DNA of 64,000 bases from Immundisolibacter sp. (GTDB taxonomy: Bacteria; Pseudomonadota; Gammaproteobacteria; Immundisolibacterales; Immundisolibacteraceae). Below the pieces are notes generated by a model. The model saw only the letters and a list, made by a program, of their open reading frames with translations. It was not told the DNA's origin and did no database searches. Location of the stretch: contig NZ_JACIZD010000003.1 of the NCBI RefSeq assembly GCF_014359565.1, positions 124,001 through 188,000 of the forward strand, read 5' to 3'. Both the position numbers and the translations under genes were made by a program. Position 1 is the first letter of the stretch, and the number at the start of each line of letters is the position of its first letter. Shown here one piece after another: positions 16,373 to 25,180 of the stretch.

Positions 16373-17182
16373 ATGGTTTCTGGCGTTGACCTCGCTGGCC
16401 TGTTGCCGGCCGTGATCGAGATTGCCCACCGCGCTGCCGGCGCCATCCTGGAGGTCTACGACGGCGAGTTCACGGTCGAGCACAAGGACGACCGCTCGCC
16501 GCTGACGGCTGCGGACCGGGCGGCGCACGGTGTGATCGTGGCCGCGCTGGAGGCGCTCACGCCGCAGTGGCCGGTGTTGTCCGAGGAGTCGGTGGCCATT
16601 CCGTATGCGCAGCGCCGGGCCTGGCAGCGCTACTGGCTGGTCGATCCGCTGGACGGCACGCGCGAGTTCGTGAAGCGCAACGGCGAGTTCACGGTCAACA
16701 TTGCGCTCATCGACGCCGGCCGGCCGGTGCTGGGGGTGGTGCAGGTGCCGGTGCGCGGTGAGGTGTATGCGGCGGCCGAGGGGGCAGGGGCCTATCACGT
16801 GTCGGCCACCGGCGAGCGGCGTGCACTGCACGTGAGTACCTACCGCGGCGGGCCGCTGCGGGTGGTGGCCAGTCGCTCACATGCCAGCCCGGAATTGGCG
16901 CAGCTTCTCGATGCGCTGCCCGGACACCGGATCGTGTCGATCGGCAGTTCGCTCAAGATTTGCCTGGTGGCGGCCGGGGAGGCGGATTTCTATCCCCGCC
17001 ACGGGCCGACCAGCGAGTGGGACACGGCGGCGGCGCAGTGCGTGCTGGAGCAGGCCGGCGGGCAGTTGACGGATTTCGGCTTGCAGCCGCTGCGCTACAA
17101 CAAGGAATCGCTGCTGAACGTGCCGTTTCTGGCGTTTGGCGCTGGCGAGCGGCCCTGGCAGGCGGCGCTCGAGAACGGGTAA
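16373..17182 (+). CDS. cysQ: 3'(2'),5'-bisphosphate nucleotidase CysQ
   Basis: A 269-residue inositol-monophosphatase-fold protein from ATG 16373, with AGGA at 16362-16365. Metal-binding motifs are visible: DDRSPLTAADRAAH, the Glu of VLSEE, VDPLDGTREFVKRNGEFTVNIALI (the diagnostic DPLDGTREF of CysQ), and the late acidic motif SEWDTAAAQCVLEQAGG. CysQ removes 3'-phosphate from PAP or PAPS, recycling the nucleotide released in sulfate assimilation. It stands alone between the CRISPR remnants and the leftward flagellar genes. Upstream frame extension to 16262 has no family similarity. Confidence 0.93.
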   Translation: MVSGVDLAGLLPAVIEIAHRAAGAILEVYDGEFTVEHKDDRSPLTAADRAAHGVIVAALEALTPQWPVLSEESVAIPYAQRRAWQRYWLVDPLDGTREFVKRNGEFTVNIALIDAGRPVLGVVQVPVRGEVYAAAEGAGAYHVSATGERRALHVSTYRGGPLRVVASRSHASPELAQLLDALPGHRIVSIGSSLKICLVAAGEADFYPRHGPTSEWDTAAAQCVLEQAGGQLTDFGLQPLRYNKESLLNVPFLAFGAGERPWQAALENG

Positions 17183-17242
17183 ACCCGGCGCCCGGAACCG
17201 GTCGCATGGCCTGAACGCCCCGCGGGGCGTGCGGCTGCGGTC

Positions 17243-17623
17243 TCAGACGCTGGCGATGTGCCGGCCGCCCGGGGTGGCCTGGGTCTGGCCGCGGGCGCCG
17301 TATACCGTAGGGCCGGCATCGTTGCCGGACAGCACGCGCATGGCGCGCGTGAGCATGCTCTGCTGCAGGTGCAGCAGCTCGCCGTTGCGCCGGTTCAGGT
17401 CATGGCAACGCCGCGCCAGTGCGGCCGTCGGGGCCGGCAGGCTGGCGTCCCCGACGGCCGGCAGGCCAAGGCTGGCGAGGGTGCCGGTCAGAGCGCGTTT
17501 GCGTTCGGCAATGCTGACTACTGCTGCCGCGTCTGCCTGGCGCAGGGCGGCGTATTCCTGTTCCAGCAGGCCGACCAGGGTGCCCAGCAGGTCGTGGCCG
17601 GTCGGGGCCGCAGGCGTTGGCAC
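17243..17623 (-). CDS. flgN: FlgN-like flagellar export chaperone
   Basis: About 126 residues from GTG 17623, with GGA seven bases upstream; a TTG at 17635 overlapping the end of flgM is the alternative. The protein is mostly helical (LLGTLVGLLEQEYAALRQADAAAVVSIAERKRALTGTL, then a long NRRNGELLHLQQSMLTRAMRVL helix), as in FlgN, and ends with a flexible Gly/Thr-rich tail. FlgN keeps the hook-junction proteins FlgK and FlgL soluble and delivers them to the export gate. Both clients are encoded further right. It directly follows flgM. Confidence 0.82.
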   Translation of the reverse strand: MPTPAAPTGHDLLGTLVGLLEQEYAALRQADAAAVVSIAERKRALTGTLASLGLPAVGDASLPAPTAALARRCHDLNRRNGELLHLQQSMLTRAMRVLSGNDAGPTVYGARGQTQATPGGRHIASV

Positions 17624-17627
17624 GGGC

Positions 17628-17930
17628 TTATCCAAGGGCCGCGCGATCCTGCGCGAGCAGGCCATCGGCGATGGCCTGCGAGTCGACCCGGTAGCTGCCG
17701 TTGGCGATGGCGTCGCGCAGCGCCGCCACGCGCACGCTGTCAACGACCGGCGTGGCGGCGACCGCTGCCTGCAGGTCCTGCAGCTGACGGGCGCCGTCGG
17801 TCAGGTCGACGCTGTCGCCGGCGGCAGGCTGCGGCGCCGCCGACGCTTTGCCTGCGGCCAGCTGGCGGGCGGGCGCGGCGTCGGTCTTGTGAATGTCTGC
17901 GGTGGCTGAGGTGGGCCCGATTTCCATCAT
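17628..17930 (-). CDS. flgM: Anti-sigma-28 factor FlgM
   Basis: A 100-residue protein from ATG 17930 (a second Met follows). The N-terminal half is Ala/Pro-rich and likely disordered. The C-terminal half VDLTDGARQLQDLQAAVAATPVVDSVRVAALRDAIANGSYRVDSQAIADGLL matches the sigma-28-binding region, including the conserved V-x-x-L-R-x-A-I-x-x-G-x-Y. FlgM holds FliA inactive until the hook is finished, then is exported. A near-consensus sigma-28 promoter lies upstream, giving the usual feedback. Confidence 0.93.
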   Translation of the reverse strand: MMEIGPTSATADIHKTDAAPARQLAAGKASAAPQPAAGDSVDLTDGARQLQDLQAAVAATPVVDSVRVAALRDAIANGSYRVDSQAIADGLLAQDRAALG

Positions 17931-17972
17931 TTTGACTCCGGCTGAAACGCTACGGATGCGTTGGATGTCCGC

Positions 17973-17999
17973 TTATCGTCGGGGCCGTCAGGAACTTTA
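17973..17999 (-). promoter_or_regulatory. Sigma-28 promoter of flgMN
   Basis: Read leftward: TAAAGTTC, 11 bases, then GACGATAA. The FliA consensus is TAAAGTTT-N11-GCCGATAA, so 14 of 16 positions match at exact spacing. It ends about 40 bases before the flgM start. Confidence 0.85.
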
Positions 18000-18008
18000 G
18001 CAACGCCG

Positions 18009-18719
18009 TCAAAATTCCACCGTGACCCGCCCGTCGCCGGTCACGGTGCCGTGAACGACGCGTTTGGAGCTCAGGTTCTCGACGGCGATCCGCTCGCCGG
18101 CACCGCCGCTGGCCATCGCCCGGCCGTTGGCGTGGATGACGAAGCTGTCGCTTTGCAGCTGCATCAGCACCGGATCGCCCCGGCGCACCAGCACTGGCGC
18201 CTGCAGCAGCGAGGGTGCGAGTCGTTCGCCACTGGCGATGCTGCGGCGCAGGGCCTGGCCCAGCGCCGCGGACTCGTCGAGCAGGTACTGGCCGTTGAGC
18301 GCGCCCAGTTCCAGCGTCTGCCGGCGCAGGTCGCCGGCCTGCACGCGGTGGCCGCGCGGCAGCGGCCTTGCCGCCACCAGCACGTCGCCCTTGGCCTGCA
18401 CGCTGACCGGCAGGTGCACCGCCCATCCGGCCGCGCCCGGGCAGGCCACCCGCACCACGGCCCGGCCGGGCAGCCGCGTCTGGCCGGTCAGATTGGCCGC
18501 CAGAGGGGCCGGACAGTCGGCCAGGCGCAGGCGCGGGTCGGGGTTGGTGACCGTTGCCGTCGGATTATTGACGCCGGCCTCGCGGGCGGCCGCCAGTGCC
18601 GCGCCGCGTGCGGCATCCACCAGGGTGTTCGGCGCCTGCACGGCCGACGCGCTGGCGCTGCAGAGCAGCAGGACGAGCGCCAGCGGGCGCGTGGCTTTGC
18701 GGATGTCTGGGCGCTGCAT
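18009..18719 (-). CDS. flgA: FlgA, P-ring assembly chaperone
   Basis: A 236-residue protein from ATG 18719, preceded by CGGAGAT. An N-terminal signal peptide (RPLALVLLLCSASASA) targets it to the periplasm. The SAF-like C-terminal region is visible: RPLPRGHRVQAGDLRRQTLELG, then VLVRRGDPVLMQLQSDSFVIHANGRAMASGGAGERIAVENLSSKRVVHGTVTGDGRV. FlgA helps FlgI assemble the P ring. It is transcribed away from flgB, and flgMN lie downstream. A longer frame upstream to 19079 overlaps flgB on the other strand and is rejected. Confidence 0.93.
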   Translation of the reverse strand: MQRPDIRKATRPLALVLLLCSASASAVQAPNTLVDAARGAALAAAREAGVNNPTATVTNPDPRLRLADCPAPLAANLTGQTRLPGRAVVRVACPGAAGWAVHLPVSVQAKGDVLVAARPLPRGHRVQAGDLRRQTLELGALNGQYLLDESAALGQALRRSIASGERLAPSLLQAPVLVRRGDPVLMQLQSDSFVIHANGRAMASGGAGERIAVENLSSKRVVHGTVTGDGRVTVEF

Positions 18720-18803
18720 GGCGGTATCTCCGTGAGTGGCCGGCGGCTGTCGAACGCGGCCGCCGGCGTCGCGTCGAGCAAGGGCAAAGCACGCGCCATG
18801 CCA

Positions 18804-18819
18804 TGCTCCCGTCATGCCA
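18804..18819 (-). promoter_or_regulatory. Candidate sigma-54 promoter of flgA
   Basis: Read leftward: TGGCATGACGGGAGCA. The invariant GG and GC are ten bases apart, as sigma-54 requires. It lies about 85 bases before the flgA ATG. Confidence 0.45.
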
Positions 18820-18993
18820 TCGAAGCCGGCATTCACGACGCACGCCCGCGCGATAGCCGCCTGCCGCAGCCCGCTCGGCGTCGGCAATCCGTCGCCGCCG
18901 GGCCGGCAAGGCCTTGCCGAAAGGCTGTGGCGGCCGCTTCCGGGTGGGCTGTGAAGGTTCGCAAATCCTGATAACAAAAGGCTTTCGGGCACT

Positions 18994-19010
18994 CTGGCCC
19001 GATGCGTGCT
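18994..19010 (+). promoter_or_regulatory. Candidate sigma-54 promoter of the flgB operon
   Basis: CTGGCCCGATGCGTGCT, compared with YTGGCACG-N4-TTGCW. The GG (18996-18997) and GC (19008-19009) dinucleotides are separated by exactly ten bases. The implied start near 19021 leaves a leader of about 27 bases before the flgB ATG. Confidence 0.6.
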
Positions 19011-19047
19011 TTTGCCGGTCCCAGACGCAATCCGCCGGGAGTTCGGC

Positions 19048-19440
19048 ATGGCAAACCTCATCGACCAGGCATTCGGCACTCACGCCACGGCGCTGCAACT
19101 GCGCGCCGAGCGGGCGCAGCTGCTGGCGGCCAATCTGGCCAACGCCGACACGCCCGGCTTCAAGGCGCGGGACATCGATTTCAAGCAGGCGCTGGCCAGC
19201 GCGCAGGGTGGCGCCGGGCCGCTGCTGACCACGCAGGCCAATCACCTGGCCAGCCTGGACGCGGGCGCCGCGACCAAGGCGCTGTACCGCACGCCGCTGC
19301 AGCCGTCCCTGGACGGCAACACGGTGGATGTGGCGACCGAGCAGGCGGCGTTTGGCGAGAACTCGAATCGGTACCTGGCCAGCCTGACGTTCCTGAACGG
19401 CCGCATCCGCGGCCTGATGACCGCCCTGCGCGGGGAGTGA
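19048..19440 (+). CDS. flgB: Flagellar basal-body rod protein FlgB
   Basis: 130 residues from ATG 19048, with GGGAG at 19037-19041. It has the rod-protein N-terminal heptad region LRAERAQLLAANLANADTPGFKARDIDF and a C-terminal helical segment (TVDVATEQAAFGENSNRYLASLTFLNGRIRGLMTALRG). FlgB forms the proximal rod nearest the MS ring. It is the first gene of the rightward operon, and flgC starts six bases after its stop. Confidence 0.96.
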   Translation: MANLIDQAFGTHATALQLRAERAQLLAANLANADTPGFKARDIDFKQALASAQGGAGPLLTTQANHLASLDAGAATKALYRTPLQPSLDGNTVDVATEQAAFGENSNRYLASLTFLNGRIRGLMTALRGE

Positions 19441-19446
19441 TGAGCC

Positions 19447-19866
19447 ATGAGTGACTTTCGGATGTTCGGCACGCTGGGCTCGGCGCTGGCCGCCCAGACC
19501 GTGCGCCTGAACACGGTGGCGAGCAATCTGGCCAATGCCGATCAGGCCGCCGGCAGCGCGGATGCGGCGTACCGGGCGCGCGTGCCGGTGTTCGCCGCGG
19601 TGCTGGACCAGGCGCAGCGCGATGGCTCGACCGTCGGCGTGCAGGTCCAGGACGTCGCCGTCAGCGACGAGCCGCCGCGCGCCGAGTACCAGCCCGGTCA
19701 CCCGCTGGCCGACGCGCAGGGCTACGTCTACTACAGCAACGTGCGGCCGGTGGAGCAGATGGCGGACATGATCTCCGCCTCGCGCTCCTACGAAGGCGCG
19801 GCGCAGGCGCTCGGCACGGTGCAGGAACTGATTCAACGCACGCTGCGTCTGGGAGACGGCGCATGA
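19447..19866 (+). CDS. flgC: Flagellar basal-body rod protein FlgC
   Basis: 139 residues. N-terminal LGSALAAQTVRLNTVASNLANADQAAGSADAAYRARVPVF and the C-terminal YYSNVRPVEQMADMISASRSYEGAAQALGTVQELIQRTLRLG are diagnostic of FlgC. It builds the proximal rod with FlgB and FlgF. The stop overlaps the flgD start as ATGA. Confidence 0.96.
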   Translation: MSDFRMFGTLGSALAAQTVRLNTVASNLANADQAAGSADAAYRARVPVFAAVLDQAQRDGSTVGVQVQDVAVSDEPPRAEYQPGHPLADAQGYVYYSNVRPVEQMADMISASRSYEGAAQALGTVQELIQRTLRLGDGA

Positions 19867-20528
19867 ACGCCGCCGACTCGCTGGCCGCAGCCGGTGTTCG
19901 CAGCAGCGACACGCTGGCCCCGACCAAAGAACGGCGCACGGTGCTCAACCAGGATGACTTCATGACGCTGCTGTCCACGCAGCTGAAATTCCAGGACCCG
20001 AGCAAGCCGATGGAGGCCAACGAAATGGTCGCCCAGATGGCGCAGCTGAGCATGACGACCGGCATCAGCGACCTGAAGGACCAGCTGGCCAGCCTGTCGC
20101 AAAGCATGAATTCCAGCCGCGCCTCGCAGGCCGCCCAGCTGGTCGGCCGCGAAGTGCTGCTGGATGGCGAATCGATGCAGCTGCCGCTGGGCGGTCCGCT
20201 GACCGGCGCGGTCAACCTGCCGGCCGACGCCGCCGACCTGAAGCTGAGCATCTACGACACCGCCGGGCACCTGGTGCGCCAGGTTGCGCTCGGGCAGCAG
20301 CCGGCCGGCATCGTGCGCTTTGCCTGGGACGGCAGCCTGCCGGACGGCACCAATGCCGCGCCGGGGCAGTACCGCGTGTTTGCCGATCCGGGCACCGGCG
20401 AGTCGGTGCCCACGCTGGCCGCCGGGCGCGTCGACAGCGTGCTGCTGGGCAGCGACGGACAGGGCGTGCAACTGGTCGTCGACGGCTACGGCCTGACCGA
20501 CCTTGGCGCCGTCAAGCAGGTGATGTAA
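19863..20528 (+). CDS. flgD: Hook-capping protein FlgD
   Basis: 221 residues. The N-terminal segment LNQDDFMTLLSTQLKFQDPSKPMEANEMVAQMAQLSMTTGI is the FlgD signature. A Tudor/Ig-like middle follows, with FAWDGSLPDGTNAAPGQYRV typical of the FlgD C-terminal fold. It caps the growing hook so that FlgE can polymerise and is absent from the finished structure. Confidence 0.95.
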   Translation: MNAADSLAAAGVRSSDTLAPTKERRTVLNQDDFMTLLSTQLKFQDPSKPMEANEMVAQMAQLSMTTGISDLKDQLASLSQSMNSSRASQAAQLVGREVLLDGESMQLPLGGPLTGAVNLPADAADLKLSIYDTAGHLVRQVALGQQPAGIVRFAWDGSLPDGTNAAPGQYRVFADPGTGESVPTLAAGRVDSVLLGSDGQGVQLVVDGYGLTDLGAVKQVM

Positions 20529-20561
20529 GCGGCCAGCGGGCCATTCATTCAGGAGACAGTC

Positions 20562-21782
20562 ATGGCTTTCGAAACGGCAATCAGCGGCCTGAACGCCGCC
20601 ACCACGCAGCTGGACATCGCCAGCAACAACATCGCGAACGTGAACACCAACGGCTTCAAGCAGTCGCGGGCGGAGTTCTCGGACATCTTCACCGGATCGA
20701 ACCTGGGCGTGTCCTCGCTGGCGGTCAGTCGCGGCGTGCGCACGGCGGCCATCAACCAGCAGTTCGACCAGGGCAACATCAAGTCGACCAACAACAATTT
20801 CGACCTGGCCATCTCCGGCGGCGGCTTTTTCATGCTGGACGACGACGGCGGACGCGTTTACTCGCGCGCCGGCGCCTTCGGGGTGGACCGTTCGGGTTTC
20901 GTTACCAACAGCGCCGGGCAGAAGCTGATGGCGTTTTCGGTCGACGCCGCCGGTCAGGCCGCCGGCACGCCAACGCCGCTGCAGATCGACACCTCCGACG
21001 TGGCGCCGCAGGCCAGCAGCCGGGTAGATGTAGGCGTCAACCTGCGCGCCACGGCGCCGATCATCACGCTGCCTTTCGATCCGACCGTGGCCGGCAGCTA
21101 CACCAACTCCAGTTCGATCACCTTCTACGACTCGCTGGGTAAAAGCCACGACGGGGTGCTGTATTTCGTCAAGACCGCTGCCAATGTCTATGAAACCCAC
21201 CTGCTGATGGATGGTGCCGAGCTGATGCCCTCGGCCGGCGCCACCATCACCTTCGGCACCGATGGCAAGATCGCCACGCCTGCCACTGGACAGGTTGCCT
21301 ACGACGCGGCACCGGTGCCGGGCGCCACCGACATGTCCCTGACGCTCAACTACTCAGGCGGCACGCCGACCACCCAGTACGGCGACACCTACAGCGTGAA
21401 CGCGCTCGACCAGGACGGCTACACCACCGGGCGCCTGGCCAGCATCAACATCGACGACACCGGCCGCGTGTTCGCCCGCTACACCAACGGCCAGTCGCGC
21501 CTGCAGGGCCAGCTGGCGCTGGTCAATTTCTCCAACGTGCAGGGCCTGCGCCAGGCCGGCAACAACGGCTGGATCGAAACCTTTTCGTCGGGCATCCCGC
21601 TGGTCGGCGTTGGCGGTTCGGCGCGCCTGGGCACCGTGCAGGCCGGCGCGCTGGAGGACTCCAACGTCAACCTGACCGAGGAACTGGTCAAGCTGATCAT
21701 GGCGCAGCGTAATTTCCAGGCCAACGCGCAGGTCATCCAGACCGAAGACCGCGTGACCCAGACCCTGATGAACATGCGCTGA
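20562..21782 (+). CDS. flgE: Flagellar hook protein FlgE
   Basis: 406 residues from ATG 20562, with AGGAGA upstream. The N-terminal MAFETAISGLNAATTQLDIASNNIANVNTNGFKQSRAEF and the C-terminal LVKLIMAQRNFQANAQVIQTEDRVTQTLMNMR are the conserved helical ends that form the inner hook tube. The variable middle is the exposed domain. The length is typical for a gammaproteobacterial FlgE. Confidence 0.96.
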   Translation: MAFETAISGLNAATTQLDIASNNIANVNTNGFKQSRAEFSDIFTGSNLGVSSLAVSRGVRTAAINQQFDQGNIKSTNNNFDLAISGGGFFMLDDDGGRVYSRAGAFGVDRSGFVTNSAGQKLMAFSVDAAGQAAGTPTPLQIDTSDVAPQASSRVDVGVNLRATAPIITLPFDPTVAGSYTNSSSITFYDSLGKSHDGVLYFVKTAANVYETHLLMDGAELMPSAGATITFGTDGKIATPATGQVAYDAAPVPGATDMSLTLNYSGGTPTTQYGDTYSVNALDQDGYTTGRLASINIDDTGRVFARYTNGQSRLQGQLALVNFSNVQGLRQAGNNGWIETFSSGIPLVGVGGSARLGTVQAGALEDSNVNLTEELVKLIMAQRNFQANAQVIQTEDRVTQTLMNMR

Positions 21783-21788
21783 TAGGCC

Positions 21789-22532
21789 ATGGACCGCCTC
21801 GTCTACATCGCGTCGGCCAGCGCCGCGCGGCTTGAAACCGCGCAGGCCGTAGCCGCCAACAACCTGGCCAACGCCAGCACGACCGGCTTCAAGGCCGACC
21901 TGCTGGCCAGCCGGGCGGCCCTGCTGCAGGGCGACGGCTGGGACAGCCGCGTCTACGCGCCGGTCACCGGCGCGGGCATGGATGCCAGTGCCGGGGCAGT
22001 GAACCCGACCGGCCGGGATCTTGACCTGGCCATCGACGGTGCCGGCGCCATCGCGGTACAGGCCGCCGACGGCAGCGAGGCCTACACCCGCGCCGGCAAC
22101 CTGCGGGTCAGTGCCGGCGGCCTGCTCGAAACGGCCAATGGCCTGCCGGTGCTGGGCGACGGCGGGCCGCTGCTGATCCCGCCCTACCAGAGCATCAGCA
22201 TCGGCCGCGACGGCACGGTGTCGGTGGTGCCGGACGGGCAGGGGCCCGAGGCGCAGGCGGTGGTCGGGCGCATCAAGCTGGTGAATCCGCCGCCAAACAG
22301 CCTGCAAAAGGGCGGCGACGGCATCTTGCGGCCGGCCGGCGGCGGCACGCTGCCGGCCGATGCGGCGGTCAGGCTCACGCCCGGTGCGCTCGAAGGCAGC
22401 AACGTCAGCGCGGTCGGCGCGATGGTCCAGATGATCGAAACCAGCCGCCAGTACGAGCTGCAGGTGCGCCTGATGCAGGCCGCCGAGAAGGCCGACCAGG
22501 CCAGCAGCCGTCTGCTGTCACTCAACGGTTAA
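21789..22532 (+). CDS. flgF: Flagellar basal-body rod protein FlgF
   Basis: 247 residues. It opens [38 protein letters not shown] and contains the FlgF/FlgG core [39 protein letters not shown]. The C-terminal helix ends [35 protein letters not shown]. It is the last proximal rod component, encoded between flgE and flgG as in the standard operon. Confidence 0.95.
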   Translation: MDRLVYIASASAARLETAQAVAANNLANASTTGFKADLLASRAALLQGDGWDSRVYAPVTGAGMDASAGAVNPTGRDLDLAIDGAGAIAVQAADGSEAYTRAGNLRVSAGGLLETANGLPVLGDGGPLLIPPYQSISIGRDGTVSVVPDGQGPEAQAVVGRIKLVNPPPNSLQKGGDGILRPAGGGTLPADAAVRLTPGALEGSNVSAVGAMVQMIETSRQYELQVRLMQAAEKADQASSRLLSLNG

Positions 22533-22552
22533 CGGAAAAAAGGAACCCCGCC

Positions 22553-23338
22553 ATGAACCAGGCCCTGTGGATCGCCAAGACCGGCCTCGATGCGCAGCAG
22601 ACGCGCATGGAGGTGGTGTCCAACAACATCGCCAACGTGAGCACAACCGGCTTCAAGCGCGAGCGGGCGGTGTTCGAGGACCTGCTGTACCAGAACATCA
22701 GCCAGGTCGGCGCCAGCTCCACGCAGGACACGCAACTGCCGAGCGGCTTCTCGATCGGCACCGGCGTGCGCGTAGTGGCGACCGAAAAGCTGCACAGCCA
22801 GGGCAACCTGACCAACACCGGCAACCCGCTGGACTTGGCCGTGCAGGGCAAGGGCTTCTTTCAGATTCTGATGCCCGACGGCAGCCTGGCCTATACGCGC
22901 GACGGCAGCTTTCAGGTCAACCAGGACGGCCAGCTGGTCACCTCCAGCGGCTACCAGGTGCAGCCGGCCATTACCGTGCCGGAGGGCGCGCAGAGCATCA
23001 CCATCGGCTCCGACGGCACGGTGTCGGCGCTGCTGCCCGGTTCGACCACCGCGACGCAGGTCGGCAGCCTGCAGCTGACCAATTTCATCAATCCGGCCGG
23101 CCTGCAGGCCATCGGCCAGAACCTGCTGCTCGAATCCGGCGCCAGCGGCGCACCGCAGACCGGCACGCCGGGCCTGAACGGACTGGGCACGCTGATGCAG
23201 GGCTCGGTGGAGAGCTCCAACGTCAACATCGCCGAGGAGCTGGTCAACATGATCGAGACGCAGCGCGCCTACGAGATGAACTCGAAGGCCATCCAGAGCG
23301 CCGATCAGATGCTGCAGTTCGTCACCAACAACCTGTAG
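22553..23338 (+). CDS. flgG: Distal rod protein FlgG
   Basis: 261 residues, the canonical FlgG length. The start is [43 protein letters not shown] and the end is [31 protein letters not shown]. The rod runs from here through the P and L rings encoded next. An AAAGGAAC site precedes the ATG. Confidence 0.97.
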   Translation: MNQALWIAKTGLDAQQTRMEVVSNNIANVSTTGFKRERAVFEDLLYQNISQVGASSTQDTQLPSGFSIGTGVRVVATEKLHSQGNLTNTGNPLDLAVQGKGFFQILMPDGSLAYTRDGSFQVNQDGQLVTSSGYQVQPAITVPEGAQSITIGSDGTVSALLPGSTTATQVGSLQLTNFINPAGLQAIGQNLLLESGASGAPQTGTPGLNGLGTLMQGSVESSNVNIAEELVNMIETQRAYEMNSKAIQSADQMLQFVTNNL

Positions 23339-23351
23339 CGGCCTGACGACC

Positions 23352-24068
23352 ATGACCCGCATCGCGCTTGTCCTGATGGCGACGGCACTGCTGGCCGGCT
23401 GCGCCGGCTTCGAGCACAAGCCCGACCCGCACTACGCCGCCAGCTACCCGGAGCCAGGCCCGGTCGTTCCGGCCGTGCCCAGCGGCTCCATCTACCAGGC
23501 CGCCTACCAGCCCGGCGCGACGCTGTACCTGTTCGAGGACGTCAAGCCGCGCCGCGTGGGCGACGTGCTGACCGTGGTGCTGGAGGAAGAAACCAGCGCC
23601 AGCAAGGCGGCCAAGACCGGCACCGACAAGAAAAACAGCACCGACATCAGCAACCCGACCCTGCTCGGCTCGCCGGTCGAGTTCAACACGCCCGGCTTCC
23701 TGCCGCTGGCCAGTCACAGCGGCAATGGTCTGGGCACCTCGCTGGAGGCCGAGCGCTCGTTCTCCGGCAGCGGCAACGCCAGCCAGAGCAACCGCCTGTC
23801 CGGCAGCGTCACCGTCACGGTGGCGCAGGTGCTGGCCAACGGCAACCTGGTGATCCGCGGCGAGAAGTGGCTCAAGCTGAACCAGGGCGAGGAGTACGTG
23901 CAGATTTCCGGCATCGTGCGCCCGGCCGACATCCGTCCGAACAACACCGTGCTGTCCACGCAGGTGGCCGACGCCCGCATCGCCTACACCGGCAAGGGCG
24001 CCATCAACGACGCCAACGTCATGGGCTGGCTGGCGCGCTTCTTCTCCAGCGCCCTGTTCCCGTTCTGA
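23352..24068 (+). CDS. flgH: L-ring lipoprotein FlgH
   Basis: 238 residues with a lipoprotein signal peptide: a hydrophobic run, then LLAGC with the lipidated Cys at residue 17. Core blocks [32 protein letters not shown] and the end [25 protein letters not shown] are characteristic. FlgH forms the outer-membrane bushing around the rod. Confidence 0.96.
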   Translation: MTRIALVLMATALLAGCAGFEHKPDPHYAASYPEPGPVVPAVPSGSIYQAAYQPGATLYLFEDVKPRRVGDVLTVVLEEETSASKAAKTGTDKKNSTDISNPTLLGSPVEFNTPGFLPLASHSGNGLGTSLEAERSFSGSGNASQSNRLSGSVTVTVAQVLANGNLVIRGEKWLKLNQGEEYVQISGIVRPADIRPNNTVLSTQVADARIAYTGKGAINDANVMGWLARFFSSALFPF

Positions 24069-24079
24069 GGATGACCGCC

Positions 24080-25177
24080 ATGCACCGTCTGATCGCCGCT
24101 GTCCTGCTGTTCGCCCTGGCCCTGCCGGCCGGCGCCGAGCGCATCAAGGACCTGGCCGGCATTGCCGGCGTGCGCAGCAACCAGCTGATCGGCTACGGCC
24201 TGGTGGTGGGCCTGGACGGCACCGGCGACCAGACCAGCCAGACGCCGTTCACCATCCAGAGCATCCGCAACATGCTGGCGCAGTTCGGCGTGGTGGTGCC
24301 GCCCAACGTCAACCCGCAGCTTAAAAACGTCGCCGCGGTGGTGGTGCACGCCAGCCTGCCGGCCTTCGCGCGCACCGGCCAGACCATCGACATTACCGTC
24401 TCGTCGCTGGGCAATGCCAAGAGCCTGCGCGGCGGCAGCCTGTTGCTGACGCCGCTGAAGGGCGCCGACGGGCAGGTCTACGCGATGGCGCAGGGCAGCG
24501 TGGCGGTGGGCGGCCTGGGCGTGTCGGGCGCCGATGGTTCCAAGATCAGCGTCAACGTGCCCAGCGCCGGCCTGATCCCGGGCGGCGCCACCGTCGAGCG
24601 CGAGGTGGTCAGTCCGTTTGCCGCCGGCGGGCCGCTGACGCTGCAACTGAACCGCGCCGATTTCACTACCGCGACGCGCGTGGCGGCGGCCATCAATCGC
24701 ACTCTGGGGGCCGGCACCGCGGTCAGCCGCGATGCTGCCGCCATCGAAGTGCAGGCGCCGCAGGATCCGCAGCAGCGGGTGGCTTTCGTGTCGATCATCG
24801 AGAACCTGAGCGTCGATCCGGCCGCCGCCCCGGCGCGGGTGGTCATCAATACCCGCACCGGCACGGTGGTGATGGGCGGCGACGTGCGCGTCTCACCGGC
24901 CGCGGTGTCCCACGGCAGCCTGACCGTCACCATCGCCGAGCGCGCCGATGTCAGCCAGCCGGCGCCGTTCTCGAATGGCGAGACGGTGGTTACCCCGCGC
25001 AGCGAAATCGAGGTCACAGAAGAAAAGAAGCCGATGTTCCTGTTCGGTCCCGCGGTCACGCTGGCGCAGGTGGTCGAGGCGGTCAACCGCGTCGGCGCCG
25101 GGCCGTCGGACCTGGTGGCGATCCTGGAGGCGCTGCGCGAGGCCGGCGCCCTGCGCGCCGAGCTGGTGGTGATCTGA
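24080..25177 (+). CDS. flgI: P-ring protein FlgI
   Basis: 365 residues from ATG 24080, preferred because GAGG (24067-24070) is nine bases upstream; ATG 24071 would abut it. A signal peptide ([16 protein letters not shown]) is followed by [32 protein letters not shown], the family signature. FlgI polymerises into the periplasmic P ring with help from FlgA. The flgH stop overlaps the ribosome binding site. Confidence 0.96.
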   Translation: MHRLIAAVLLFALALPAGAERIKDLAGIAGVRSNQLIGYGLVVGLDGTGDQTSQTPFTIQSIRNMLAQFGVVVPPNVNPQLKNVAAVVVHASLPAFARTGQTIDITVSSLGNAKSLRGGSLLLTPLKGADGQVYAMAQGSVAVGGLGVSGADGSKISVNVPSAGLIPGGATVEREVVSPFAAGGPLTLQLNRADFTTATRVAAAINRTLGAGTAVSRDAAAIEVQAPQDPQQRVAFVSIIENLSVDPAAAPARVVINTRTGTVVMGGDVRVSPAAVSHGSLTVTIAERADVSQPAPFSNGETVVTPRSEIEVTEEKKPMFLFGPAVTLAQVVEAVNRVGAGPSDLVAILEALREAGALRAELVVI

Positions 25178-25180
25178 GCC

